The notes beneath the pieces are model-generated. The model saw only the letters and a list, made by a program, of their open reading frames with translations. It was not told the origin of the DNA and made no database searches. Position numbers and translations under genes: made by a program. This document shows positions 39,781-52,006 of a stretch of DNA of 64,000 nt, in pieces; position 1 is the first letter of the stretch; every line of letters starts with the position of its first letter. Source of the stretch: Prorocentrum cordatum (Eukaryota > Sar > Dinophyceae > Prorocentrales > Prorocentraceae); NCBI GenBank assembly GCA_963575745.1, contig CAUYUJ010017987.1, positions 154,279 through 218,278 on the forward strand, read 5' to 3'.

Positions 39781-41225
39781 ATCGGAGGTGAGGGGGTGAG
39801 ATCGAAGTGGAACGGAGAGCCCCCCCTACCGGGAATCGGTTTCGGTTTCGTGTTCGTGCGTGCCGTGCGGGCGAGGCGAAGATGCGTGGGCGGGCGAGAG
39901 AAAGTCTCCTGTGGCTGAGGCGCGGCCGGACCAAATGACTCCCTTCCGGGCGGCCGGGGCCCCGCGGTGTCCCGCCGGTGTCCCGTGTGGCTGAGGCGCG
40001 GCCGGACCAAATGATTCCCTTCCGGGCGGCCAGGGCCCCGCGGTGTCCCGCCGGTGTCCCGCGGTGTCCCGCGGAGTCCCGCGGTGTCCCGCGGTGTCCC
40101 GCGGTGTCCCGCCGGTGTCCCGCGGTGTCCCGCGAGGATGACGATGATGAGATGATGATGATGATGATATGAGATGAGATGAGATGAGATGAGATGAGAT
40201 GATGATGATGGTGATGCTGCCCCGATGAAGATGATGATGATGTTGATGATGGTGTCGATGATGATGATAGTGTCCCGATGATGAGGATGATGATGCTCAT
40301 GATGATTATGTTGATGATGATGACGATGCTGGTGTCCCGATGATGATGATGATGATGATGATGATGCCGATGATATTGGTGATGATGATGTTGATGGACA
40401 TGGTGTCCCCGAATCAAGGTGTTCATGATGATGATGTTGATGATGACTATGGTGCCCCAATGATGATGATGATGATGGTGATGATGATGGTGATGCTGAT
40501 GGTGTCCCGATGATGATAACAATGATAATGGCGACGTTGATGATGCTGTTGTTCATGATGATGATGGTGCCCCAATGATGATGATGCTGTTGTTGGTGAT
40601 GATGATGTCGATGATGATGATGAGATGATCATGATGATGGTGTCCCGAATATGACGACGATGTTGATGATAATGTTGATGATGAGAACGATGGTGATCAT
40701 GATGGTGTCCCGATTATGATGATGATTCTGATGATGATGCTGATGATGATGACGATGACTGTGTCCCGATGATGATGATGATGTTGGTGATGGGATGATG
40801 ATGGTGATGATGATGATGTTGTCACGATGATGCTGCTGACGTTGGTGATGAGGTTTACGATGATGATGATGACGGTGCCCTCATGATGATGACGATGTTG
40901 GTGATGATGTTGATGTTGATGGTGATGATGATGATGATGATGACGTTGATTGTGAGAGCGAGTGAGATATCGATCGTGAGATCGATATTGAGACCGAGTG
41001 CGAGATCGATTGTGTGATCGATTGTGAGATCGATTGTGAGATCAATTGTGAGATCGATCGAATGATATAAATCAAGTGAGATCGATTGTGAGATCGATCG
41101 AGTGAGATCGATCGAGCGAGACCGATAGTGAGATCGATACTAAGATCGACAGTGAGACCGATCGAGTGAGACGTTGGTCCCCCCCCCCCGAACCTCCATA
41201 TCAGCCGAAGGGTGGTCGTATAGGT
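39781..41225 (+). repeat. 1.43-kb composite repeat, unit 1
   Basis: Head ATCGGAGGTGAGGGGGTGAG, a 150-bp conserved segment, two copies of GGCTGAGGCGCGGCCGGACC (about 39915 and 39990), a GTCCCGCGGT decamer array (about 40040-40130), about 800 bp of GATGAT with interspersed GTGTCCC, a GATCGATTGTGA array (about 40950-41170), then CCCCCGAACC and CCGAAGGGTGGTCGTATAGG. Confidence 0.93.
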
Positions 41226-41600
41226 ATCGGAGGTGAGGGGGTGAGATCGAAGTGGAACGGAGAGCCCCCCTACCAGGAAGTCGATTTCGGTTTCGTGTTC
41301 GTGCGCGCCGTGCGGGCTAGGCGAAGCTGCGTGGGCGGGCGAGAAAAAGTCTCCTGTGGCTGAGGCGCGGCCGGACCAAATGTCTCCCTTCCGGGCGGCC
41401 GGGGGCCCGCGGTGCCCCGCCGGTGCCCCGCTGGTGCCCCGTGTGGCTGAGGCGCGGCCGGACCAAATGACTCCCTTCCGGGCGGCCGGGGGCCCGCGGT
41501 GTCCCGCTGGTGCCCCGCTGGTGTCCCGCGGTGCCCCGCGGCGCCCCGCGGTGCCCCGCCAGTGTCCCGCGGTGCCCCACGAGGATGATGATGATGATGA

Positions 41601-41635
<35 letters not shown>

Positions 41636-42656
41636 CATGATGATGATGGTGCCCCGATGAAGATGATGATGTTGATGATGGTGTCGATGATGATGATAGT
41701 GTCCCGATGATGAGGATGGTGATGCTCATGATGATTATGTTGATGATGATGACAATGATGGTGTCCCGATGATGATGATGATGATGATGATAATGATGAT
41801 GATGATTCCGATGAGGTTGGTGATGATGTTGATGGAAATGGTGTCCAGGCGGTCATGATGACGATGATGATGTTGACGATGATTATGGCGCCCCAATGAT
41901 GATGCTGATGATGATGATGGTGATGATGATGGTGGTGCTGATGGTGTCCAGATGATGATAATAATGGTAATGACGATGTTGATGATGACGTTGCTCATGA
42001 TGATGATGGTGCCCCAACGATGATGATGATGATGATGATAATGATGCTGTTGATGCTGACGTCGATGATGATGATGATACGATGATCATGATGATGATGG
42101 TGTCCCGGGGATGATGACGATGCTGATGATAATGTTGATGATGAGAACGATGGTGATCATGATGGTGTCCCGATTGTGATGATGATTATGATGATGCTGC
42201 TGATGATGATGACGACGACTGTGTCCCGATGATGATGATGATGCTGATGATGTTGATGATGAGATGATGATGGTGATGATAACGATGATGTTGTCCCGGT
42301 GATGATGCTGACGTTGATGATGATGTTTGTGATGATGATGATGATGCTGACGGTGCTCATGATGATGACGATGTTGGTGATGATGTTGATGTTGATGATG
42401 TTGATGATGATGATGACGTTGATTGTGAGAGCGATTGTGAGAGCGATAGTGATATCGATATTGAGACCGAATGCGAGATCGATTGCGCGATCGATTGTGA
42501 GATCGATTGCTAGATCAATTGTGAGATCGATCGAGCGAAGACAATAGTGAGATCGATACTGAGATCGATAGTGAGACCGATCGAATGAGACGGCGGCCCC
42601 CCCCCCCCCCCCCGAAACTCCTTATCACCCGAAGGGTGGTCGCATAGGTATATGCA
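41226..42656 (+). repeat. 1.43-kb composite repeat, unit 2
   Basis: Same order as unit 1. GGCTGAGGCGCGGCCGGACC at about 41358 and 41443, decamers at about 41495-41585, GAT-rich part at about 41585-42420, GATCGATTG array at about 42425-42590, tail CCCGAAGGGTGGTCGCATAG. Confidence 0.93.
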
Positions 42657-43030
42657 TACATCGGAGGTTGGGGGGTGAGATCGAAGTGGAACGGAGAGCC
42701 CCCCTACCGGGAAATCGATTTCGGTTTCGTGTTCGCGCGTGCCGCGCGGGCGAGGCGAAGCTGCGCGGGCGGGCTAGAGAAAGTCTCCTGTGGCCGAGGC
42801 GCGGCCGGACCAAATGATTCCCTTCCGCGCGGCCGGGGCCCCGCGGTGCCCCGCCGGTGCCCCGCTGGTGTCCCGCGTGGCTGAGGCGCGGCCGGACCAA
42901 ATGATTCCCTTCCAGGCGGCCGGGGCCCCGCGGTGCCCCGCCGGTGCCCCGCGGTGCCCCGCGGTGTCCCGCGGCGCCCCGCGGCGCCCCGCCGGTGCCC
43001 CGCGGTGTCCCGCGAGGATGATGATGATGA

Positions 43031-43066
<36 letters not shown>

Positions 43067-44080
43067 ATGATGATGGTGTCCCGATGAAGATGATGATGAT
43101 GCGGATGATGGCGTCGATGATGATGATAGTGTCCCGATGATGAGGAAGATGATGCTCATGATGATGATGTTGATGCTGATGACGATGATGGTGCCCCGAT
43201 GATGATGATGATGATGATGATTCCGATGATGTTGGTGATGATGATGTTGATGGAAATGGTGTCCCGGCGATAATGATGTTGATGATGATGATGATGTTGA
43301 TGATTCTGGTGTCCCGATGATGATGCTGATGATGATGGTGATGATGTTGATGGTGATGCTGATGGTGTCCCGATGATGATAATAATGAAAATGACGATGT
43401 TTATGATTATGTTGTTCATGATGATGATGGTGCCCCAATGATGATGATGTTGTTGATGATGATGTCGATGATGATGATGATGATGCGATGATCATGATGA
43501 TGATGGTGTCCCGAGGATGATGACGACGTTGATGGTAATGTTGATGATGAGAAAGATGGTGATCATGATGGTGTCCCGATTATTATGATGATTATGATGA
43601 TGCTGTTGATGATGATGACGATGACGATGACTGTGTCCCGACGATGATGATGATGATGCTGATGATGAGATGATGATGGTGATGATGACGATGATGTTGT
43701 CCCGATGATGATGCTGACGTTGATGATGATGTTTTTGATGATGATGAGGACGGTGCCCTCATGATGATGACGATGTTGGTGATGATGTTGATGTTGATGA
43801 TGTTGATGATGATGATGACGTTGATTGTGAGAGCGATTGTGATATCGATAGTGATATCGATATTGAGACCGAATGCGAGATCGATTGTGTGATCGATTGT
43901 GAGCTCGATTGCGAGATCAACTGTGCGATCGATCGAATGAGATAGATCGAGTGAGATCGATCGAGCGAGACCGATAGTGAGATCGATACTGAGATCGATA
44001 GTGAGACCGATCGAGTGAGACGTCGCCCCCCCCCCCCCCCCCGAAACTCCCTTATCACCCGAAGGGTGGTCGTATATATA
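42657..44080 (+). repeat. 1.43-kb composite repeat, unit 3
   Basis: Same order again, with the rCGAGGCGCGGCCGGACC words at about 42795 and 42880, decamers at about 42925-43015, GAT part at about 43015-43820, GATCGATTG array at about 43820-44020 and the tail at about 44055-44080. Its right part, from about 43235, also belongs to the 4.47-kb duplication. Confidence 0.93.
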
Positions 44081-44117
44081 TATATATATACACAAACATA
44101 CATACATACATATAAAT

Positions 44118-44556
44118 TGCTTGGCAAGAGATCTCATGATTCGAGGTGGCGTTGGGGCCCCGCAAGACGCCGCGGCAAAGGCGGCGAGCAACTTGACGGG
44201 GGGGTCGGACTGGCTGCGGAGCCGCACCGATGTAGGCAATGATAGCCCCGTCCTGGGGGTGCCAGGAAGTGACGGCGGGTGGGCAGCCAGGAAGAGTCCG
44301 AGTCAGAGTCGGAGCCTGGAGTGGCCGCGTCGTGGTCGGGGCGGCGCGTCCAAGGGGTGCCCTCGGCGACCAGGCGCTCTGCGTCGGCGAGGGTGGAGTG
44401 GGGCCCTCCTCTTGCGCAAAGATAGCCACACAGCAAGGTCGCCGGGGCTGCGCCGTGTCTCTGAGCACCGTGACCTTGTCTTCGTGTCGCTGGACATCCG
44501 CCGACCCCGTCGGCGTGTGTGAGGGGCTTGTCCGTTCGAGTCGTCGTCTCCGTCAT
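44118..44556 (-). CDS. Candidate exon in duplication, copy 1 (unknown)
   Basis: Minus-strand frame 44556-44134 (140 codons) with segments such as GYLCARGGPHSTLADAERLV, AEGTPWTRRPDHD and GSDSDSDSSW. In the second copy (49031 down to about 48540) the same frame continues further, into QDGAIIAYIGAAPQPVR and LCRGVLRG, because it has one G fewer at about 48733. The copies therefore differ by a frameshift. The duplicated open frame is suggestive of coding, but the plus strand is also open and no family is recognised. Confidence 0.2.
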
Positions 44557-44799
44557 TCGTTAGTCGTCGTCTCTGTCGCCCCCTTTCCCTGCGCCCCACC
44601 TTTCCCTGGGCCCGTCGCCGCTCCGCCCACTTTCCCTGGGCCCTCCTCCTCGCGCGCGCCAGCCAATGCGAAATTGAGCAACGTCGTAGTTAAGTCGAAG
44701 GGAAGCCCCTTCCCGTTGATCCCTCGCCCGCCGGGGGGGGCCCCAATTCTGGCCCCGGATCCGGTCCTGGGGGGGGGTCCCAGGGGAGGTCCCGGGTGG

Positions 44800-45430
44800 A
44801 GTCCCCAGGCCCAAAGAAGCCCGAAGACGGGCCAAGAGTGCCCCCAAGAGGCCCCCAAGACGGTCCAAGGAGGTCCCGAATCGCCGAACGATCTGTCCAA
44901 GACGCGTTGACGGCCCCCAGACGACCCAAGAGTCCTGCAAGACGCCCGAGGAGGACTCCAGGAACACTCCCAGGAGAGGCCCAATTAAGCAAAATCAAAG
45001 ATTCCCCAGAAGTCTCTGAAGCGTTTCGACGATCTCGCCTCTTCCGCAGCCCGACGCTCCAAGATGGGCCAAGAGCCCCTCCAGGTCGGGACCCAACGCG
45101 GCCTAAGAGGGCCCCAAGACGACCCAAGACGCCTCCAAGACGGCCCCAGAGGCCCCAAAGACCGCTCCAAGAAGGTGCCCAGACGAGGGACCAGAACGGA
45201 CATTTCGAGTTCTCGGCCCCGAGAGGCTCCCAGGAGGAACCAAGAGGCCGCCAAGAGGCCCCCAAGAGGGCCCACGAGGCTCCCAAAAGGCCCCCAGGAA
45301 GCCCCAAGACGCTTCCAGGAGGCTCCCAAGAGGCCCCGAAGAGGCTCCCACGAGGCCCCTGAACTGTCCCCCAGAGGCCCCCGAGAGCTCTTCGAAGAGA
45401 CCCCAAGAAGCAGGACTCTGACCCACGTCA
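44800..45430. repeat. CCAAGA-GGCCC minisatellite tract
   Basis: Dense CCCCAAGACGG / CCAAGAGGCCCC words, the same in both copies of the duplication (second at 49280-49905). Minus-strand frames of up to 238 codons here are Ser/Trp/Gly/Leu-rich artefacts. Confidence 0.88.
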
Positions 45431-45678
45431 GCGTCGTCGCCGCCGCCGCGGGGTCAGATACGACGGCCTCTCTGCGGTGACCGCGAGTCCTCAGCAAGGT
45501 TTACAGCGCGCGCATGCTTAGCACTTCAAAGTAGTTTCCTTTCAAGACAACTTTAAGGAATGCAAACAAAGAAAGTACCACTAGAAACGAGAACCGTACA
45601 AAAACAGCCCTTACAGGCTGCTCGTCTGCCGAACCAGCCGCGCGTCTGCCAGATCGGCAATCGATGTCGGGACTGCGT

Positions 45679-46033
45679 CTACCTTATCCTCCTCCTCCTC
45701 CGATCCTCCTGTTCTTCCTCCTCCTCCTCCTCCTCCTCCTCGTCGCCGTCGTCGTCGTCAGGGTCGGCGGCACAAACCGCGAGACTTTCCCAATAATCCG
45801 CGAACTTGGCCATGAGAGAGATACGGGATCCTCGCATCAGGGCGCCCGGGGACTTGCAGTGGGGAGCGACCTGGGCGGAGACGCCGATCATTACCACGGT
45901 GGCGAGCGGGGCACGGCTGATGGGGATGAGGGTCAGGACGGGGGACTTCTGTCCGATCCTCGCCGTGGAAGAGGCCGTGGACCCGTTCCAACGTGGAGGC
46001 AAAGATCCTGTAGGACGGGAGGACCTCCTTCAC
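45679..46033 (-). CDS. Candidate exon with acidic tail, copy 1
   Basis: On the minus strand the frame starting near 46033 reads VLPSYRIFASTLERVHGLFH. A second frame (46002-45679) takes over with VLTLIPISRAPLATVVMIG, AQVAPHCKSPGALMRGSRIS and LMAKFADYWESLAVCAADP before an Asp/Glu run encoded by a GTC/CTC array. Composition is strongly protein-like, so this is probably a real coding region with a frameshift or very short intron near 45960. The paralogous copy at 50153-50510 differs at a few residues (PGALMRG to PDALMRV). Family unknown. Confidence 0.35.
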
Positions 46034-46113
46034 CCACTGCTCGGGGGGGCGTAAAGGTGGGGTGGGTGCAGAGGTGGGGTTCGAGGAAAGCCGCTGAAGA
46101 CGGCCCGTTTCAG

Positions 46114-46324
46114 GCCCCCCCTCTACGAACCCCCGGACTTCGAGTCGCCAGCGGAGGGCTGGGGGTGCCGCTCCCCTTCAGCCCCGGGCTGGCCGAGGCT
46201 GCGTCGGCGGGCGGAGGTTCTCGTCCTTGGCCTCGAGTGTCTAATGGAGCAGGTGCTCTGTCACCGTGCTGGCCTGCCCATGGCGGAGGACTTGGCCAAG
46301 TTCACACCAACGCTTGCCTCCCTG
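46114..46324 (+). CDS. Candidate exon, copy 1 (unknown)
   Basis: After CCCGTTTCAG (a good acceptor) a plus-strand frame reads PPLYEPPDFESPAEGWGCRS, then RRRAEVLVLGLECLMEQVLC and HRAGLPMAEDLAKFTPTLA up to a CA microsatellite. Composition is balanced with W, Y and F. The second copy (50591-50801) preserves the frame with Glu to Gly and Ser to Pro changes. No donor could be fixed at the CA run and no family is recognised. Confidence 0.3.
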
Positions 46325-47000
46325 ACACACACACACACACACACACGGCGCCGCGCTTGGCGCATCGGCAAGGACGGCGGGTGAAACACCTGTGCAAAAT
46401 ATCACGATGCAAAGTACGCCACCGCAGTGTCCCAGAAAACGGACGCCGAAGGCTTTGTCCCAGCGGAGTGCGAGGGTTTGCCACAGTGCGTCCGATGAAG
46501 GTCGGCAGCGAGCGAGGGGGGAAGCGAGAAGGAGAGGGCCTTCTCGGAAGGCTCGGATGTCCCCCGCCATCCCGAGAAGCGGCCCAAGCCTTCCCTGAAG
46601 ACACCGAAAACTTCCCAGAAGGCGCGGGGGCTTCTGAGAGGACCCGCCGCCTCCTGCGAGGGCCTTCTCCTCCTCGCTTCCTCCCCTCGCTCGCCGCCGA
46701 GGGAGGAGGCGGCACTCCAGTCAGGGGCGGCGCGCAGGGACGCGGCGTGCCCAGGGCGACGGCACCACGCCCAGGGCGCCGCAGGAGTCGGAGCGGAGGA
46801 CGCGCGAACCGAAAGAGGCAGCGCAGCGACGCGAAGCGAAAGCCGGAGTCGCGCGCGCTCCTCTGGGCAGCCCGCCCGTGCCCGTCAGGACAGGGCGCGG
46901 AGGCCGTGGCCTCGACAGGGAGGGTCTCCAATGCAGGCTTGTGAAGCGCATGCCCGCTCATGCGATGCCCACCACTCTGTGCACCGGCGGCCCGGATCCT
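46325..47000. other. CA microsatellite and GC-rich sequence
   Basis: A CA run at 46327-46346 (shorter in the second copy, 50803-50819). Otherwise GC-rich with open frames on both strands. Words such as CCTTCTCGGAAGG and ACTTCCCAGAAGG resemble those of the 55-bp repeat at 34.1 kb. No gene recognised. Confidence 0.35.
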
Positions 47001-47246
47001 TCGTGGGCCGTTCGTGCTGCTGTGCTCGTATCGTCGCGGTTGGGTGGCTGCCCTGTTCTGTTCATCTACGGCCTCGCTGTCCAAACCGCACAGGAAGTTC
47101 CCGAGATCGTCGTCCCCCCGCTTTGGCTGTCCCCCATGTTGTCGTCGCACACGCTGGCTTGTACTAAGATTCGGATTCCATTCAAGCACTATCTGGATCC
47201 AGCGTGTCGTGAGGTAGTGGGCTATCGTATTTGCCCACCGCCACAC
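47001..47246 (-). pseudogene. LINE 3' coding fragment, copy 1
   Basis: On the minus strand, WRWANTIAHYLTTRWIQIVL, EWNPNLSTSQRVRRQHGGQP and KRGDDDLGNFL match the post-RT region found at the C-terminus of LINE proteins of this type (W-x-W-A, R-W, V-L-E-W-x-P, G-x-P-x-x-R-x-D-D). There is no RT upstream, so this is a 5'-truncated insertion or an old remnant. It lies beside the ATTCCTCTTCC-type repeat. Confidence 0.6.
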
Positions 47247-47264
47247 TATTCTACAATGTAGATG

Positions 47265-47690
47265 CGATATTCCTCTTCCTATATTTTTACAAGCCGGGGG
47301 GGGGGGGGAGGGGGGGAAAAACCATCCCCCCCCCCTAAACTGGACCCCCGGGATCTGGGGTTTTCGGGTTCCCTTGGACGTCCTTGGAAAAGGTCACCCG
47401 GCTTTCCGGGTCTCCACAAACGCCTTGCCAGCAGACCCAGAGCGATCCGAGGAATCATCGGGAAAGCCCAATGGAGGCCCCAGACAGCACAAGAGCGCTC
47501 CAAGAGGGAACTCAATTGCGTCAGGACGGCCCAAAAGACCCCCAAGGCACCCCAAAAAGATTTCCAAGGGGCCTTCAAAGCACAAAAATCGCCCCATCCC
47601 CTTCGTAAAACTTACAATTTCAAGACGGCCCAAGAAGGCCCCAGGACGGCCCACGAAGGCGCCAAAACGGCCCACGAGGGCCCCGATGAT
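47265..47690 (+). repeat. ATTCCTC…GACAGCACAAGAGCGCTCC repeat, copy 2 of the family
   Basis: Same block order as 15461-15800 and 51735-52154. It carries G and C homopolymers (about 47296-47335), GACCCCCGGGATCTGGGG, GCCAGCAGACCCAGAGCGAT and the CCAAGA words. The right end is cut by the junction of the 4.47-kb duplication. Confidence 0.85.
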
Positions 47691-50152
47691 ATTCGTGATG
47701 ATGATGTTGATGGAAATGGTGTCCCGGCGATAGTGATGTTGATGATGATGACGTTGATGACTATGGTGTCCCGATGATGATCATGATGATGATGATGGTG
47801 ATGATGATGATGGTGATGCTGATGGTGTCCCGATGATGAGAATAATGATAATGACGATGCTGATGATGGTGTTGTTCATGATGATGATGGTGCCCCAATG
47901 ATGATGATGATGTTGTCGATGATGATGTCGATGATGATGATGCTGCGATGATCATGATGATGATGGTGTCCCGAGGATGATGACGATGTTGGTGGTAATG
48001 CTGATGATGAGAAAGATGGTGATCATGATGGTGATCCCGATTATGATGGTGATTATGATGATGCTGCTGATGATGATGACGATGACGATGACTGTGTCCC
48101 GATGATGATGATGATGCTGATGATGCTGATGAAAAGATGATGACGGTGATGATGACGATGATGTTGTCCCGATGATGATGTTGACGTTGATGATGATGTT
48201 TATGATGATGATGATGAGGACGGTGCCCTCATGACGATGACGATGTTGGTGATAATGTTGATGTTGATGATGTTAATGATGATGATGATGACGTTGATTG
48301 TGAGAGCGATTGTGATATCGATAGTGATATCGGTATTGAGACAGAATGCGAGATCGATTGTGTGATCGATTGTGAGATCGATTGCGAGATCATTTGTGAG
48401 ATCGATCGAATGAGATAGATCGAGTGAGATCGATCGAGCGAGACCGATAGTGAGATCGATACTGAGATCGATAGTGAGACCGATCGAGTGAGACGTTGGA
48501 CGTTGGTTCCCCCCCCCCCCCCCGAACCTCCTTATCACCCGAAGGGTGGTCGTATAGGTATATATATATATATATACATACATACATATAAATTGCTTGG
48601 CAAGAGATCTCATGACTCGAGGTAGTGTTGGGGCCCCGCAAGACGCCGCGGCAAAGGCGGCGAGCAACTTGACGGGGGAGTCGGACTGGCTGCGGAGCCG
48701 CACCGATGTAGGCAATGATAGCCCCGTCCTGGGGTGCCAGGAAGTGACGGCGGGTGGGGGGCCAGGAAGAGTCCGAGTCAGAGTCGGAGCCTGGAGTGGC
48801 CGCGTCGTGGTCGGGGCGGCGCGTCCAAGGGATGCCCTCGGCGACCAGGCGCTCTGCGTCGGTGAGGGTGGAGTGGAGCCCTCCTCTTGCGCAAAGATAG
48901 CCACACAACAAGGTCGCCGGGGCTGCGCCGTGTCTCTGAGCACCGTGACCTTGTCTTCGTGTCGCTGGACATCCGCCGACCCCGTCGGCGTGTGTAAGGG
49001 GCTTGTCCGTTCGAGTCGTCGTCTCCGTCATTCGTTAGTCGTCGTCTATGTCGTCCCCCTTCCCTGCGCCCCACCTTTCCCTGGGCCCGTCGCCGCTCCC
49101 CCCACTTTCCCTGGGTCCTCCTCCTCATGCGCGCCAGCCAATGCGAAATTGAGCAACGTCGTAGTTAAGTCGAAGGGAAGCCCCTTCCCGTTGATCCCTC
49201 GTCCGCCGGGGGGGGGTCCCAATTCTGGTCCCGGATCCGGTCCTGGGGGGGGGTCCCAGGGGAGGTCCCGGGTGGAGTCCCCAGGCCCAAAAAAACCCTA
49301 ACACGGGCCAAGAGTGCCCCCAAGAGGCCCCCAAGACGGTCCAAGAAGGTCCCGAATCGCCGAACGATCTGTCCAAGACGCGTTGACGGCCTCCAGACGA
49401 CCCAAGAGTCCTGCAAGACGCCCGAAGAGGACTCCAGGAACACTCCCAGGAGAGGCCCAATTAAGCAAAATCAAAGATTCCCCAGAAGTGTCTGAAGCGT
49501 TTCGACGATCTCGCCTCTTCCGCAGCCCGACGCTCCAAGATGGGCCAAGAGCCCCTCCAGGTCGGGACCCAATGCGGCCTAAGAGGGCCCCAAGACGACC
49601 CAAGACGCCTCCAAAACGGCCCCAGAGGCCCCAAAGACCGCTCCAAGAAGGTGCCCAGACGAGGGACCAGAACGGAAATTTCGAGTTATCGGCCCCGAGA
49701 GGCTCCCAGGAGGAACCAAGAGGCCGCCAAGAGGCCCCAAAGAGGGCCCACGAGGCTCCCAAAAGGCCCCCAGGAAGCCCCAAGACGCTTCCAGGAGGCT
49801 CCCAAGAGGCCCCGAAGAGGCTCCCACGAGGCCCCTGAACTGTCCCCCAGAGGCCCCCGAGAGCTCTTCGAAGAGACCCCAAGAAGCAGGACTCTGACCC
49901 ACGTCAGCGTCGTCGCCGCCGCCGCGGGGTCAGATACGACGGCCTCTCTGCGGTGACCGCGAGTCCTCAGCAAGGTTTACAGCGCGCGCATGCTTAGCAC
50001 TTCAAAGTAGTTTCCTTTCAAGACAACTTTAAGGAATGCAAAAAGAAAGTACCACTAGAAACGAGAACCGTACAAAAACAGCCCTTACAGGCTGCTCGTC
50101 TGCCGAACCAGCCGCGCGTCTGCCAGATCGGCATTCGATGTCGGGATTGCGT

Positions 50153-50510
50153 CTACCTTATCCTCCTCCTCCTCCGATCCTCCTGTTCTTCCTCCTCCTC
50201 CTCCTCCTCCTCCTCCTCGTCGCCGTCGTCGTCGTCAGGGTCGGCGGCACAAACCGCGAGACCTTCCCAATAATCCGCGAACTTGGCCATGAGAGAGATA
50301 CGGGATACTCGCATCAGGGCGTCCGGGGACTTGCAGTGGGGAGCGACCTGGGCGGAGACGCCGATCATAACCACGGTGGCGAGCGGGGCACGGCTGATGG
50401 GGATGAGGGTCAGGACGGGGGACTTCTGTCCGATCCTCGCCGTGGAAGAGGCCGTGGACCCGTTCCAACGTGGAGGCAAAGATCCTGTAGGACGGGAAGA
50501 CCTCCTTCAC
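50153..50510 (-). CDS. Candidate exon with acidic tail, copy 2
   Basis: Paralog of 45679-46033 with the same two-frame arrangement (VFPSYRIFASTLERVHGLFH in one frame, VLTLIPISRAPLATVVMIG in the other). Replacements relative to copy 1 include Leu to Phe, Gly to Asp, Gly to Val and Ser to Gly. The frame change is shared by both copies, so it predates the duplication, is an intron, or reflects the true gene structure. Confidence 0.35.
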
Positions 50511-50590
50511 CCACTGCTCGGGGGGGCGTAAAGGTGGGGTGGGTGCAGAGGTGGGGTTCGAGGAAAGCCGCTGAAGACGGCCCGTTTCAG

Positions 50591-50801
50591 GCCCCCCCTC
50601 TACGAACCCCCGGACTTCGAGTCGCCAGCGGAGGGCTGGGGGTGCCGCTCCCCTTCAGCCCCGGGCTGGCCGAGGCTGCGTCGGCGGGCGGAGGTTCTCG
50701 TCCTTGGCCTCGAGTGTCTAATGGGGCAGGTGCTCTGTCACCGTGCTGGCCTGCCCATGGCGGAGGACTTGGCCAAGTTCACACCAACGCTTGCCCCCCT
50801 G
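50591..50801 (+). CDS. Candidate exon, copy 2 (unknown)
   Basis: Paralog of 46114-46324 on the plus strand with the frame preserved (GLECLMGQVLCHRAGLP, then MAEDLAKFTPTLAPL). The same TTTCAG acceptor precedes it and a shorter CA run follows. Preservation across the duplication is weak evidence, because the copies are still nearly identical. Confidence 0.3.
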
Positions 50802-51473
50802 ACACACACACACACACACGGCGCCGCGCTTGGCGCATCGGCAAGGACGGCGGGTGAAACACCTGTGCAAAATATCACGATGCAAAGTACGCCACCGCAG
50901 TGTCCCAGAAAACGGACGCTGAAGGCTGTGTCCCAGCGGAGTGCGAGGGTTTGCCACAGTGCGTCTGATGAAGGTCGGCAGCGAGCGAGGGGGGAAGCGA
51001 GAAGGAGAGGGCCTTCTCGGAAGGCTCGGAAGTCCCCCGCCCTCCCGAGAAGCTGTCCAAGCCTTCCCCGAAGACACCGAAAACTTCCCAGAAGGCGCGG
51101 GGGCTTCTGAGAGGACCCGCCGCCTCCTGCGAGGGCCTTCTCCTCCTCGCTTCCCCCCCTCGCTCGCCGCCGAGGGAGGAGGCGGCACTCCAGTCAGGGG
51201 CGGCGCGCAGGGCCGCGGCGTGCCCAGGGCGACGGCACCACGCCCAGGGCGCCGCAGAAGTCGGAGCGGAGGACGCGCGAACCGAAAGAGGCAGCGCAGC
51301 GACGCGAAGCGAACGCCGGAGTCGTGCGCGCTCCTCTGGGCAGCCCGCCCGCGCCCCTCAGGACAGGGCGTGGAGGCCGTGGCCTCGACTGGGAGGGTCT
51401 CCAATGCAGGCTTGTGAGGCGTATGCCCGCTCATGCGATGCCCACCACTCTGTGCACCGGCGGCCCGGATCCT

Positions 51474-51719
51474 TCGTAGGCCGTTCGTGCTGCTGTGCTC
51501 GTATCGTCGCGGTTGGGTGGCTGCCCTGTTCTGTTCATCTACGGCCTCGCTGTCCAAACCGCACAGGAAGTTCCCGAGATCGTCGTCCCCCCGCTTTGGC
51601 TGTCCCCCATGTTGTCGTCGTACACGCTGGCTTGTACTAAGATTCGGATTCCATTCAAGCACTATCTGGATCCAGCGTGTCGTGAGGTAGTGGGCTATCG
51701 TATTTGCCCACCGCCACAC
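51474..51719 (-). pseudogene. LINE 3' coding fragment, copy 2
   Basis: Duplicate of the fragment at 47001-47246, with WRWANTIAHYL, VLEWNPNLS and KRGDDDLGNFL intact. The frame extends upstream to 51794 here. Confidence 0.6.
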
Positions 51720-52006
51720 TATTCTACAATGTAGATGCGATATTCCTCTTCCTATCTTTTTACAAGCCGGGGGGGGGAGGGGGGGAAAAACCATCCCCCC
51801 CCCCTAAACTGGACCCCCGGGATCTGGGGTTCTCGGGCTCCCTTGGACGTCCTTGGAAAAGGTCACCCGGCTTTCCGGGTCTCCACAAACGCCTTGCCAG
51901 CAGACCCAGAGCGATCCGAGGAACCATCAGAAAGGCCCAATGGAGGCCCCAGACAGCACAAGAGCGCTCCAAGAGGGACCTCAATTGCGTCAGGACGGCC
52001 CAAAAG

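Larger units (their letters stand above)
43235..47690 (+). repeat. ~4.47-kb tandem duplication, copy 1
   Basis: Corresponds to 47691-52154 at a constant offset: TGGAAATGGTGTCCCGGCGA at 43251 and 47711, GCTTGGCAAGAGATCTCATG at 44119 and 48595, GATGCGATATTCCTCTTCCT at about 47263 and 51736. Identity by eye is above 95% outside microsatellites. The junction near 47680 (GGGCCCCGATGATATT) fuses the CCAAGA tract to the GAT array through a shared CCGATGAT. Confidence 0.95.

Noticed and set aside
44690-45406. Minus-strand protein of 238 codons rich in SWGPLGAS-like repeats
   Set aside because: It is the complement of the CCAAGA-GGCCC minisatellite; the same false protein appears at every locus of the tract in several frames.
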